DNA of 64,000 bases from Flavobacterium sp. (lineage in GTDB: Bacteria; Bacteroidota; Bacteroidia; Flavobacteriales; Flavobacteriaceae): contig JACMLU010000001.1 of the NCBI GenBank assembly GCA_014379405.1, positions 1 to 64,000 of the forward strand. The letters are read 5' to 3'. The position numbers and the translations under genes are program-made. Of this stretch, positions 26,286 through 35,488 are shown piece by piece. The notes below the pieces were generated by a model, which saw nothing but the letters and a program-made list of their open reading frames with translations, was not told the origin of the DNA and ran no database searches. Each line of letters starts with the position of its first letter. Within the stretch, counting starts at the first letter, position 1.

Positions 26286-26765
26286 ATGAGTAAGTTCCGT
26301 TTAGACGAAGTAGACCACCAGATATTGGATATGTTGATAGACAACACAAGAATCCCATTTACAGACATTGCAAAGAAATTATTGATTTCTGCTGGAACTG
26401 TACACGTTAGGGTAAAAAAGATGGAAGATGCCGGTATAATAATGGGCTCTTCGTTGGTTCTTGATTACGACAAATTAGGTTATTCTTTTATTGCTTATGT
26501 TGGTGTTTTTCTGAATAACACTTCGCAAACTAAATTTGTTTTACAGCGAATTAACGAAATTCCGTTTGTAACAGTTGCATCTGTAACAACTGGAAAGTTT
26601 AATATTTTTTGTAAAATTAGAGCAAAAGATACGAAACATGCCAAGGATGTAATCTTTATGATTGATGATATCGAAGGTGTTTACAGAACGGAAACAATGA
26701 TTTCATTGGAAGAAAGTATTAATGACAAAAAGCGTTTGATGCATACTATTTTCAAGAATATGTAA
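26286..26765 (+). CDS. Lrp/AsnC family transcriptional regulator
   Basis: Protein of 159 aa: N-terminal HTH (DEVDHQILDMLIDNTRIPFTDIAKKL, SAGTVHVRVKKMEDAGII) and C-terminal RAM ligand-binding domain (FIAYVGVFLN, VASVTTGKFNIFCKIRAKD). Normal length. It usually responds to amino acids and regulates their metabolism. It is a single gene ending in a strong terminator. Confidence 0.92.
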   Translation: MSKFRLDEVDHQILDMLIDNTRIPFTDIAKKLLISAGTVHVRVKKMEDAGIIMGSSLVLDYDKLGYSFIAYVGVFLNNTSQTKFVLQRINEIPFVTVASVTTGKFNIFCKIRAKDTKHAKDVIFMIDDIEGVYRTETMISLEESINDKKRLMHTIFKNM

Positions 26766-26790
26766 TTCATTTGAAGGCTAATACAAATGC

Positions 26791-26822
26791 AACCTCAAGT
26801 GAATTCTTGAGGTTTTTTTTTA
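26791..26822 (+). terminator. Terminator between the Lrp-type regulator and ppc
   Basis: Perfect 9-bp stem AACCTCAAG / CTTGAGGTT with a six-base loop, then a run of T bases. Confidence 0.85.
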
Positions 26823-26850
26823 AACCAACCATAACTAATTTTAAGACAAT

Positions 26851-29436
26851 ATGTATACGCTCCCAAAAATAGAACGTTTCAATCAAGATGTTCTTTCCAA
26901 ATATCACATTTACAATAGCGTTTTTATCACCTTGCCTTTTGATTCGATTGATAACACCGGGGTTTTACTTCCATTATTTACCGATGTCTGCGACAATGGT
27001 TTTAAAAAACAGGAAACACCTAAAGAAATTGTTGATTTTTTTACCCATAAATACTTGCATAGTGTTTCTGAATCAGAAAAAATTGATTTAATGTTTCGCT
27101 TTATCCAATACATCGAACGTCAAATTGTTCTTTTTGATGCTATTGAAGATGCTGCTTTTCCGGTGGTTAACAATATGGAAGGAAGAGGTTCTTTACGTGA
27201 TATCAAAGAAAAATCAGATGCCAAAAACAATAAAGAAGAACTAGTTGATTTTCTTGAAAATTTCAATGTAAGAACAGTTTTAACAGCGCATCCCACACAG
27301 TTTTATCCCGGTCCGGTATTGGGAATCATCAATGATTTAACGGATTCGATTCGTAATAATGATCTTTTAGAAATTAAGCAATTACTGGCTCAATTAGGAA
27401 AAACACCTTTTATCCAAAATGAAAAACCGAATCCTTTTGATGAAGCGGTAAGTTTGATTTGGTATCTTGAAAACGTGTTTTATGAAACCGCTGGCGAAAT
27501 GGTGCATTACCTTCAAAAGAACGTTTTTGATGGAGAATTTGTCAAAAATCAATTGATTAAACTAGGTTTTTGGCCCGGAGGTGATCGTGATGGAAATCCA
27601 TATGTGACAACTGAAATCACATTAAAAGTGGCTGATAGACTAAGAACTTCGATATTGAAATGTTACTATGTCGAAATGAGAAGTTTGAAAAGAAAATTGA
27701 CTTTTCCAGGTGTTGATATTTTAGTGGCTGAATTGGAACAGAAATTATATCGCTCGGTTTTTTATTCGAAAGGGGAAATATTTATCACTTTGGAAGAATT
27801 CAAAACCCAATTGAATAAAATTAGAACCATCGTTATAGAGCAACACCAATCATTATACATTGAAGAATTGGAAGCTTTGCTGATTAAAGTAAATTTATTT
27901 GGATTCCACTTTGCATCACTTGATATCCGTCAAAACAGTAAAATTCACGATGCCGTTGTCAAAGACGTGTTGGGGTATTATTTGAATTCAGACTCATCGG
28001 TTTTTCCTGCTAATTATTATGAATTGACTGAAGATGAGAAAATTGTGGTTTTGTCCAATGTTAAAGGAAATATTGATCCCAATGTTTTCGAGAACGAAAT
28101 TACAAGATCAACGTTAGAATCAATTCAAGCCATAAAGAAAATACAGGAATCCAACGGAGAATCTGGAGCAGACCGTTACATTATCAGTAATAATGAAAGT
28201 GCTTTGAATGTAATGGAGACATTTGCTCTTTTTCATTTAAACGGCTGGGATGATTTATCTGTGGATATTATTCCTTTGTTCGAATCGGTTGATGATTTGC
28301 AAAATGCGCACATTATTATGGAAAAACTGTATAATAATCCTGCATATGCAAGTCATTTGAAAGACCGAAACCAAAAACAAACCATTATGTTAGGTTTCTC
28401 TGACGGAACCAAAGATGGTGGTTATTTGATGGCCAACTGGAGTATTTACAAAGCAAAAAAAGAATTGACGGCAATGTCCAGAAAATATGGAATTCATGCT
28501 ATTTTCTTTGATGGTCGTGGTGGACCTCCAGCACGTGGTGGTGGAAAAACACATAAATTCTACGCTTCGTTGGGGCCAAAAATCGAAAATGACGAAATCC
28601 AGATTACCGTTCAAGGGCAAACCATCAGTTCCAATTTTGGGACATTGGATTCGTGTCGTTATAATCTAGAAAACTTGTTGAGTGCAGGTGTAACCAATCA
28701 TATTTTTAGCAAAGATAAAAATGAATTGACAGTTGGTGAAACGGATATTTTGGATCAGTTGGCAGAATTAGGATACGAAAAGTATTTAAGTTTCAAGAAT
28801 CATCCTAAATTTATTCCTTATTTGGAACAAATGAGTACCTTGAAATATTATGCCAAAACTAATATTGGTAGTCGTCCATCTAAAAGAAGTAAATCAGAAC
28901 ATCTAGATTTTGCCGATTTGAGAGCTATTCCGTTTGTGGGATCATGGAGTCAATTAAAACAAAACGTGCCTGGTTTCTTTGGAGTGGGTACTGCTTTGAA
29001 ACATTTTGAAGAGAATGGACAATGGGATAAAGTTCAGGATTTATACAACAACTCTTTGTTCTTTAAAACCTTGTTGGAAAACAGTATGATGTCCTTGGCT
29101 AAATCATTCTTTCCTTTAACGGCTTATATGAGAAAAGATCCAGTTTTTGGAGATTTTTGGCAGATTATCTATGATGAATTTTTGGAAACCAAAAGAATGT
29201 TGTTGAAAATTGCAGGTCATAAAGGCTTGATGGAAAACTACCCTGATGGAAAAGCATCAATTGACATAAGAGAACGTATCGTATTGCCTTTGTTGACAAT
29301 ACAACAATATGCTTTATTGAGAATAAACGAATTGAACAAGGATAAAAATCCAGATTTAGAGTTGATAAAAACTTACGAGAAGATTGTAACTCGTTCGCTT
29401 TTTGGAAACACGAATGCAAGTAGAAACTCGGCTTAA
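26851..29436 (+). CDS. ppc: Phosphoenolpyruvate carboxylase
   Basis: Protein of 861 aa. It converts phosphoenolpyruvate and bicarbonate to oxaloacetate, refilling the citric acid cycle. Catalytic motifs are TAHPTQFYPGP (His near 147), FWPGGDRDGNPYV, FDGRGGPPARGGGKTH (about 552-567) and RAIPFVGSWSQLK. The C-terminus ends TRSLFGNTNASRNSA, in line with the usual RNTG ending though not identical. Somewhat shorter than the E. coli enzyme (883 aa), typical for Bacteroidetes. Confidence 0.96.
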   Translation: MYTLPKIERFNQDVLSKYHIYNSVFITLPFDSIDNTGVLLPLFTDVCDNGFKKQETPKEIVDFFTHKYLHSVSESEKIDLMFRFIQYIERQIVLFDAIEDAAFPVVNNMEGRGSLRDIKEKSDAKNNKEELVDFLENFNVRTVLTAHPTQFYPGPVLGIINDLTDSIRNNDLLEIKQLLAQLGKTPFIQNEKPNPFDEAVSLIWYLENVFYETAGEMVHYLQKNVFDGEFVKNQLIKLGFWPGGDRDGNPYVTTEITLKVADRLRTSILKCYYVEMRSLKRKLTFPGVDILVAELEQKLYRSVFYSKGEIFITLEEFKTQLNKIRTIVIEQHQSLYIEELEALLIKVNLFGFHFASLDIRQNSKIHDAVVKDVLGYYLNSDSSVFPANYYELTEDEKIVVLSNVKGNIDPNVFENEITRSTLESIQAIKKIQESNGESGADRYIISNNESALNVMETFALFHLNGWDDLSVDIIPLFESVDDLQNAHIIMEKLYNNPAYASHLKDRNQKQTIMLGFSDGTKDGGYLMANWSIYKAKKELTAMSRKYGIHAIFFDGRGGPPARGGGKTHKFYASLGPKIENDEIQITVQGQTISSNFGTLDSCRYNLENLLSAGVTNHIFSKDKNELTVGETDILDQLAELGYEKYLSFKNHPKFIPYLEQMSTLKYYAKTNIGSRPSKRSKSEHLDFADLRAIPFVGSWSQLKQNVPGFFGVGTALKHFEENGQWDKVQDLYNNSLFFKTLLENSMMSLAKSFFPLTAYMRKDPVFGDFWQIIYDEFLETKRMLLKIAGHKGLMENYPDGKASIDIRERIVLPLLTIQQYALLRINELNKDKNPDLELIKTYEKIVTRSLFGNTNASRNSA

Positions 29437-29453
29437 TTCTTAAAATTGAAAAT

Positions 29454-29969
29454 ATGAATTCCAATCAATTGCCCATAAATGAATATTCTCAATTCAATGC
29501 GACATATATCAATGCGCTTGAAAATGTAGAATTGTTGGAAGAATTAGAGATCAGTTTACACGATTTTATCAGATTTGTTCGTGATATTCCAATGGACAAA
29601 TTTGATTATCGATATGCCGAAGGCAAATGGACAATCAAGGATATTATCCAGCATATCATCGATGCCGAAAGGATTTTTGGGTATCGTGCCTTGCGAATTT
29701 CAAGAAATGACCAAACGCCATTACCTGGGTTTGAGGAAAACGATTATGTAGAAAATACCAATGCCAATGGCAGAAGCATTCAAGAATTGTTAACGGAATT
29801 ATCTGCTGTACGACATTCAAATTTATTGTTGTTCAAAAGTTTTTCGGAAGAACAATTGGCCAGAATGGGAATCTCGTCCAATCATCCAATTTCTGTTAGA
29901 GTTCTTGGTTTCTTGATTATTGGTCACCTAAAACACCATCAAAGAGTTTTTCAGGAAAGGTATTTGTAA
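29454..29969 (+). CDS. DinB family protein
   Basis: Protein of 171 aa, a four-helix DinB-like fold of probable metal-dependent enzymes. The three metal-binding His are visible in IIQHIIDAERIFGYR and in GHLKHHQRVFQERYL. It lies 17 bp after ppc and is probably co-transcribed. Actual function unknown; related proteins include thiol S-transferases such as BstA. Confidence 0.85.
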   Translation: MNSNQLPINEYSQFNATYINALENVELLEELEISLHDFIRFVRDIPMDKFDYRYAEGKWTIKDIIQHIIDAERIFGYRALRISRNDQTPLPGFEENDYVENTNANGRSIQELLTELSAVRHSNLLLFKSFSEEQLARMGISSNHPISVRVLGFLIIGHLKHHQRVFQERYL

Positions 29970-30010
29970 ATTTTTTCCACAAGACGCAAAGACATAAATT
30001 TCAAATAAAA

Positions 30011-30058
30011 AGAAGTTTATAAATTCAATAATCAGAATTTATAAACTTCTTTTTTCTT
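30011..30058 (+). terminator. Strong bidirectional terminator between dinB-like gene and recQ
   Basis: Perfect 16-bp stem AGAAGTTTATAAATTC / GAATTTATAAACTTCT (30011-30026, 30035-30050) followed by TTTTTCTTTG. Just upstream is ACAAGACGCAAAGACATAAA, and downstream CTTTGTGACTTCGAGACTTTA, which roughly complement each other and resemble the dispersed ACTTTGCGACTT boxes. Confidence 0.85.
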
Positions 30059-30112
30059 TGTGACTTCGAGACTTTACTTTGTCCGTTCGCTAAAGCTCGG
30101 GTCTGGCATTTT

Positions 30113-32221
30113 TTAATTTTGCGCCTCTTTTTCAATCATAGCCAAACCAATCCTGATTTTATCATACCCGATTTGTTCTTCGAAGTAGTCAAAGTAAGGT
30201 TTCAAGGCATTTGGAGATTCCAGTTTAATTTTGGCTTCCGCAATTTTTGAAATTTCTTCTGCAGTTATATAGGAGCTAAAATCTATTGGATGTCCATCAC
30301 TGTATAATTTGGCCAAATGTGAAGTTATCGTGCTAAGCCCTAAATTTCTTTTGGCAGCAATTGCTTCAACAGACAAACCACTTTGATACATTTCTAAAGT
30401 TTCCTTATAGGTACTTCCTTCTTTTTTGGCTCGAACGGTTTTGTTTTTTTGAAATTCAATAATCGCTTTTATAAACACATCGCCGTATTTTTCCAATTTT
30501 GCTCTACCAACTCCGTCAATGTTTAGGAATTCTTCATCGCTCATTGGTCTTTCGGCTTCGAGTTGTTTTAAAGTTGCATCATTGAAAATAATGTAGGCTG
30601 GAACTTCTTCTTGTTTGGCAATTTCGGAACGCAGTTTTCTAAGAGTTTCAAAAAGCGAATTTGCTGCAGTTCGACTTGGTTTTTCTTTGATTTCTGGTTT
30701 TTCTTTGCTTATTTTTTGAACTGTCGTTAATTGTACTTTTTCGCCTTCAAACAAAACTTTCTTGGCAAAGGGCGTCAATTTGATTTTGTTTTGCTGATGA
30801 AAAGCAATTTCGCAATAGCCTAAATTAATCAGTTGAATAAGATATTGGTTCCAATCGTACCAAGAAATATCGGCGCCAACCGCGTAGGTTTTTAGGTTTT
30901 GATAGCCTTTGTCATAAATGGACGTGTTTTTTGAACCTCTCAAAAAGTCTACAATTACGGGCAATGCTTCCGATTCTTGCAAACGAATTACGGCCGACAA
31001 TGCTTTTTGGGCAATGATGGTTCCATCAAAAAAAGCGGGAGGATTTTTGCAAATATCACAATTACCACAATTTTCGGTTACCAATTCTCCAAAATAGGAA
31101 AGTAAAATTTTTCTGCGACAGCTCAACGCATCGGCATATTGTTTCATCCGTTCCAGTTTTGCCAGTTGGACTTCAGCATTCAAACCTTCGGAAGCAAATT
31201 TTTGTAGCTGAATCATATCGCCATAACTTTCGAATAAAACGGTTTCCGATGGCAGTCCATCTCGACCGGCACGTCCAATTTCTTGGTAATAGCCTTCAAT
31301 ATTTTTAGGTAAATTATAATGAATAACCCAACGCACATTGGATTTATCGATTCCCATTCCAAAAGCAATTGTGGCGCAAACTACCTGACATTCATCATTG
31401 ATGAATTCATCTTGGGTATTTGATCGAAGTTTACTGTCTAAACCTGCGTGATAGGCTTTGGCATTAATTCCGTTTTTTTGTAATTTTTCAGAAAGTTCTT
31501 CCGTAGTTTTTCGGCTCAGGCAATAGACAATGCCACATTCGTTGGGTTTATCTTTGATAAAATCGATGATTTGTTTTACTCGGTCTAAAGCGGGACGAAC
31601 TTCTAAACTTAAATTTTTTCTATCGAATGACGCAATAAATGTTATTGGGTTGACCAAATTCAACTGTTCAGTAATATCCGTTCGGGTGGCTTTATCGGCG
31701 GTTGCGGTCAATGCAAGAATTGGGGTGGAAGGGAAGCGATTTTTTAGATAACCCAAATTGGTATAAGCCGGTCGAAAATCGTGACCCCAAGAAGAAATAC
31801 AATGGGCTTCGTCAATGGCAATTAAACTTACAGTTATCTGACTGAAAGCATTTTCGAGATAAGATAAACTTTCCGGAGCAACATAAACCAACTTGACTTT
31901 GTTGTCTTTTAGATTTTGAATATGTAATTCTTGTTCATCATTGGATTGGCTACTATTGATAAAACAAGCAGCAATTCCATTGGTTTTTAGACTGTCAACC
32001 TGATCTTTCATCAAGGCAATTAATGGAGAAATGACAATCGTGATTCCCGGAAGAACTAAAGCGGGGAGTTGAAAACAAATTGATTTTCCTCCGCCTGTTG
32101 GCATAATTGCCAAAGTATCTTGTCCAGAAAGAATGCAATTGATAATGTCTTCTTGATTGGGTCTAAATTTTTCGAACCCAAAATTTTCTTTGAGTTTGGC
32201 TTGTAAAATTTCTGTTGTCAT
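30113..32221 (-). CDS. recQ: ATP-dependent DNA helicase RecQ
   Basis: Protein of 702 aa. Domains in order: helicase (Walker A PTGGGKS 41-47, DEAHCIS near 138, motif VI QEIGRAGRDGLPS), zinc-binding part of RQC (CRRKILLSYFG, CGNCDIC), winged helix, HRDC (FETLRKLRSEIAKQEEVPAYIIF, about 520-590) and a C-terminal HTH_40-type domain (YQSGLSVEAIAAKRNLGLSTITSHL). A 3'-5' helicase in recombination and replication repair. Complete and typical. Confidence 0.95.
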   Translation of the reverse strand: MTTEILQAKLKENFGFEKFRPNQEDIINCILSGQDTLAIMPTGGGKSICFQLPALVLPGITIVISPLIALMKDQVDSLKTNGIAACFINSSQSNDEQELHIQNLKDNKVKLVYVAPESLSYLENAFSQITVSLIAIDEAHCISSWGHDFRPAYTNLGYLKNRFPSTPILALTATADKATRTDITEQLNLVNPITFIASFDRKNLSLEVRPALDRVKQIIDFIKDKPNECGIVYCLSRKTTEELSEKLQKNGINAKAYHAGLDSKLRSNTQDEFINDECQVVCATIAFGMGIDKSNVRWVIHYNLPKNIEGYYQEIGRAGRDGLPSETVLFESYGDMIQLQKFASEGLNAEVQLAKLERMKQYADALSCRRKILLSYFGELVTENCGNCDICKNPPAFFDGTIIAQKALSAVIRLQESEALPVIVDFLRGSKNTSIYDKGYQNLKTYAVGADISWYDWNQYLIQLINLGYCEIAFHQQNKIKLTPFAKKVLFEGEKVQLTTVQKISKEKPEIKEKPSRTAANSLFETLRKLRSEIAKQEEVPAYIIFNDATLKQLEAERPMSDEEFLNIDGVGRAKLEKYGDVFIKAIIEFQKNKTVRAKKEGSTYKETLEMYQSGLSVEAIAAKRNLGLSTITSHLAKLYSDGHPIDFSSYITAEEISKIAEAKIKLESPNALKPYFDYFEEQIGYDKIRIGLAMIEKEAQN

Positions 32222-32252
32222 TATGGCGTATATTTTTTAGACTCTAAAAATA

Positions 32253-32283
32253 ATAAAAAAAGGAACTCGATTAAGAGTTCCTT
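32253..32283 (-). terminator. Terminator upstream of recQ, ending the polyamine-type operon
   Basis: On the minus strand: stem AAGGAACTC / GAGTTCCTT (32260-32268, 32275-32283) followed by TTTTTTTATT. It separates the 32308 gene from recQ on the same strand. Confidence 0.85.
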
Positions 32284-32307
32284 ATGGTATTGTATTCGGA
32301 AAATTAA

Positions 32308-32724
32308 TTATTTTTCATCTTCATCATCTTCATCATCCGGGATGTCGCTTTCGTCTGCATCTGCATCGTCATCATCGTCGTCGTCGTCTCCAGAAACTTC
32401 GTCGTCTTTATATTCAGGCTTGTCGTCGTCGTCGTCAGCAGAAGGAGCGTCGTCATCATCATCGTCTAAACTAATATCTGCTATTGGTTCGATTTCGATT
32501 TCATCATCCTCATCATAATTTTCGATTCTGTCGGCAAGTTTGGTACTGATTTTTACTAAATAAATAGTATCTTCTGTACGAACTTCAACAGCTTCGATTA
32601 ATTCATTTTTAGCATTTCTAAAACGGATAACATCGGAATCATCATAACCGTCAGGAAATCTTTCGACCAGAAGGTTTAAAATTTCGTGGGTAAGTTTTGC
32701 GTAGTCAACAATTACTCTTTTCAT
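32308..32724 (-). CDS. Acidic protein with conserved N-terminal domain and Asp/Glu tail
   Basis: Protein of 138 aa. The first 75 residues (MKRVIVDYAKLTHEILNLL, DSDVIRFRNAKNELIEAVEVRTEDTIYLVKIS) look folded, while the last 60 are almost all Asp and Glu with runs of up to eight Asp. Such tails bind basic proteins or cations or mimic DNA; which applies is unknown. I recall close relatives in Flavobacteriaceae without a known function. It lies 9 bp downstream of the deoxyhypusine-synthase-like gene, as the last gene of that operon. Confidence 0.75.
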   Translation of the reverse strand: MKRVIVDYAKLTHEILNLLVERFPDGYDDSDVIRFRNAKNELIEAVEVRTEDTIYLVKISTKLADRIENYDEDDEIEIEPIADISLDDDDDDAPSADDDDDKPEYKDDEVSGDDDDDDDDADADESDIPDDEDDEDEK

Positions 32725-32733
32725 AAAAATATT

Positions 32734-33705
32734 CTATAAATCTAACAAATAAGCGAAAATTAAAGGAGCAACAATTGTGGCATCCGACTCGATAATAAAC
32801 TTGGGGGTTTTAATGTCTAATTTTCCCCAAGTGATTTTTTCATTTGGCACAGCTCCAGAATACGAACCATAACTGGTTGTTGAATCTGAAATCTGGCAAA
32901 AATAACTCCAGAAAGGAATGTCATGCATTTCCATATCTTGGTATAACATTGGAACAACACAAATTGGAAAATCTCCTGCAATTCCTCCACCAATTTGGAA
33001 GAAACCTACACCATTGCTGCTGTTTTTTGGATACCAATCCGACAAGAATACCATATATTCTATCCCAGATTTCATGGTTGAAGCTTTCAACTCACCTTTG
33101 ATAACGTAGGAAGCAAATATATTTCCCATCGTGCTATCTTCCCATCCCGGTACAATAATAGGTAAATTTTTCTCAGCAGCTGCATACATCCAGCTGTCTT
33201 TTAAGTCAATTTCGTAATATTCTTCTAGAACTCCTGAAAGCAACATTTTGTACATAAATTCATGAGGGAAATATCTCTCACCTTTATCGTCGGCATCTTT
33301 CCAGATTTTATAAATGTGTTTTTGCAAACGGCGGAAGGCTTCATGCTCAGGAATACAGGTATCGGTAACTCGATTTAATCCTCTTTCCAATAATGCCCAT
33401 TCGTCTTCTGGAGTCAAATCACGATAATTTGGAACTCTTTCGTAATGTGAATGTGCCACCAAATTCATAATATCTTCTTCAAGATTGGCACCAGTACAAG
33501 AAATAATCTGAACTTTGTCTTGACGAATTATTTCTGCAAAAATCTTCCCAATTTCGGCGGTACTCATTGCACCAGCCATACTTACCATCATTTTTGCCCC
33601 GTTGGCTAATTGTTGTTCGTATGCTTTTGCGGCATCTACTAAAGACGCTGAGTTGAAATGCAAGTAATGCTTTTCGATAAACTGACTGATTGGTCCTTTA
33701 CTCAT
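32734..33705 (-). CDS. Deoxyhypusine-synthase-family protein
   Basis: Protein of 323 aa in the DHS-like NAD-dependent family. Segments include MMVSMAGAMSTAEIGKI, VQIISCTGANLEEDIMN, the IIVPGWEDSTMGN loop and the FFQIGGGIAGDF glycine-rich stretch. Bacteria have no eIF5A, so the substrate is not a hypusine precursor protein; relatives include homospermidine synthase-like enzymes that use polyamines. The upstream gene is an arginine decarboxylase, which supports a polyamine role. The catalytic Lys expected near the C-terminus is in NEKITWGKLD, assigned tentatively. Confidence 0.82.
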   Translation of the reverse strand: MSKGPISQFIEKHYLHFNSASLVDAAKAYEQQLANGAKMMVSMAGAMSTAEIGKIFAEIIRQDKVQIISCTGANLEEDIMNLVAHSHYERVPNYRDLTPEDEWALLERGLNRVTDTCIPEHEAFRRLQKHIYKIWKDADDKGERYFPHEFMYKMLLSGVLEEYYEIDLKDSWMYAAAEKNLPIIVPGWEDSTMGNIFASYVIKGELKASTMKSGIEYMVFLSDWYPKNSSNGVGFFQIGGGIAGDFPICVVPMLYQDMEMHDIPFWSYFCQISDSTTSYGSYSGAVPNEKITWGKLDIKTPKFIIESDATIVAPLIFAYLLDL

Positions 33706-33792
33706 TTTTTTAAATTTAAAGATTTAAAAAACGTAACAATGAAAAACATATTCAAATGTAGCGAATTTTTAAATTGACTAATTATGTGTTAA

Positions 33793-35196
33793 CTATTTAT
33801 TTTTGTTGTAACCTAATATTTCTAAAACTTCATTGGCCGTTTGTTGTTCCGAGAACACTTCGGTGGCCAAAATTCCATTTTCATCCTTGTCTATCAAGAT
33901 GTGTTTCGGCTGTGGAATTAAGCAGTGGTGTAATCCGCCGTAACCGCCAATGGTTTCTTGGTAAGCTCCGGTATTGAAAAAACCAATATATAACGGTTTT
34001 TCTTTGTTGTATTTCGGCAAATAAATGGCATTCATATTTTGCTCAGAATTGTAATAATCATCGCTATCACAAGTCATTCCGCCCAGTAAAACTCTTTCGT
34101 AGGTATCGTTCCAACGGTTAACCGCCAGCATGATAAAACGCTTATTGATAGCCCAAGTATCTGGCAAAGTCGTGATAAAAGAGGAATCGATCATATTCCA
34201 TTTTTCTCTATCATTTTGTTGCTTTTGATACAAAATTTGATAAATAGCTCCACCACTTTCGCCAACGGTAAACGAACCAAATTCAGTAAAAATGTTCGGC
34301 ACATCCACTTCCGCTTCGTCGCAAGCTATTTTGATTTGATTGATAATTTCATCAATCATATATTGGTAATCGTATTCGAACGCTAACGAGTTTTTTATTG
34401 GGAAACCCCCGCCAATGTTCAATCCATCAAGTGTAGGGCATTCTTTTTTCAAGGCAACATATACCTTGATACATTTTACCAATTCGTTCCAATAATAGGC
34501 ATTATCGTTAATTCCGGTATTGATAAAAAAGTGCAACATTTTAAGTTCCAGCTTTTTATTTTCTTGAATTTGTTTTTTGTAAAACTGAACGATGTTTTTG
34601 TATCCAATACCCAAACGAGAGGTATAAAACTCAAATTTTGGTTCTTCTTCGGCAGCAATACGAATTCCAATTTTGAATTTTCGTTTGATTTGCTCCTGTA
34701 AAATGTCTAATTCCTCATAATTATCAATAATTGGAATCGTATTTTTATGTCCATTATTAATCAATCGGGCAATGTTTTCAATGTATTGGTCTCTTTTGAA
34801 ACCATTGCAAATTACATAAGTGCTTTTGTTGATTTTGCCTGACTCCAATAAATTTTCAACAATATTGATATCGAAAGCAGAAGAGGTTTCAATATGAATA
34901 TTATTTTTAAAAGCTTCATTCATAATGTATTGAAAATGAGAACTTTTCGTACAATAGCAATAGTAATATTTGGCCTCATAATTATTCTTTTCCATTGATT
35001 TACGAAACCAGTTTTTGGCTTTGTTAATGTTGTTGGAAATTTGAGGTAAATAGGTGAATTTTAATGGGGTACCGTATTTCTCTACCAATTTCATCAAGTC
35101 TATATTGTGAAATTCGAGGTTGTCTTTGTTTAAAGTAAACTCTTCTTGTGGGAAATAATAGGTTTGATTTATTAAATCGGAATATTTTGTATTCAT
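33793..35196 (-). CDS. speA: Arginine decarboxylase-like PLP enzyme (alanine-racemase fold)
   Basis: Protein of 467 aa with the fold-III PLP barrel (KFTYLPQISNNINKAKNWF, the PLP Lys probably in YYYCYCTKSSHFQYI, NIGGGFPIKN, FTEFGSFTVGESGGA). It is shorter than E. coli SpeA (658 aa) and matches the Bacteroidetes arginine/diaminopimelate decarboxylase type. The operon with a DHS-like enzyme points to polyamine synthesis, starting from arginine to agmatine. No agmatinase gene follows. Substrate assignment is moderate: diaminopimelate or carboxynorspermidine decarboxylases share the fold. Confidence 0.8.
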   Translation of the reverse strand: MNTKYSDLINQTYYFPQEEFTLNKDNLEFHNIDLMKLVEKYGTPLKFTYLPQISNNINKAKNWFRKSMEKNNYEAKYYYCYCTKSSHFQYIMNEAFKNNIHIETSSAFDINIVENLLESGKINKSTYVICNGFKRDQYIENIARLINNGHKNTIPIIDNYEELDILQEQIKRKFKIGIRIAAEEEPKFEFYTSRLGIGYKNIVQFYKKQIQENKKLELKMLHFFINTGINDNAYYWNELVKCIKVYVALKKECPTLDGLNIGGGFPIKNSLAFEYDYQYMIDEIINQIKIACDEAEVDVPNIFTEFGSFTVGESGGAIYQILYQKQQNDREKWNMIDSSFITTLPDTWAINKRFIMLAVNRWNDTYERVLLGGMTCDSDDYYNSEQNMNAIYLPKYNKEKPLYIGFFNTGAYQETIGGYGGLHHCLIPQPKHILIDKDENGILATEVFSEQQTANEVLEILGYNKNK

Positions 35197-35250
35197 TTGA
35201 TTTTGTGCGTTTTAGATTAATTGTATTTGGCAAATAAATTAAGCTAAAAT

Positions 35251-35430
35251 TCAAACCCGAATATTGGCGTAAACAATTTGAAGCTTCTCGTGATCGGCTT
35301 TCAAATATTGAAAGATATCAAAACTAAAGGACCCTTTGATACCATAAAAACGTTTCAATATTCTTTGAAAAGAGCTATTGTTTTCGGTTTTGATGGAACT
35401 ATAATTTCTTTGGTTTTGATTTTTTTTCAT
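35251..35430 (-). CDS. Possible small protein, about 59 aa
   Basis: An open frame in the gap between speA and aroB, from an ATG at 35430 (the frame can be extended to a TTG at 35439). Sequence KKNQNQRNYSSIKTENNSS, then FQRILKRFYGIKGSFSFDIFQYLKADHEKL; basic and partly amphipathic. A TACATTTG box lies only a few bases before the ATG, which would imply a leaderless message, or a promoter for something further down. No homologue recognised; it may be chance. Confidence 0.4.
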   Translation of the reverse strand: MKKNQNQRNYSSIKTENNSSFQRILKRFYGIKGSFSFDIFQYLKADHEKLQIVYANIRV

Positions 35431-35488
35431 TGCCTGCAAATGTAAAAAATATAATAGACGTAAAGCAACCCTTTTTTATAAAAAATGG

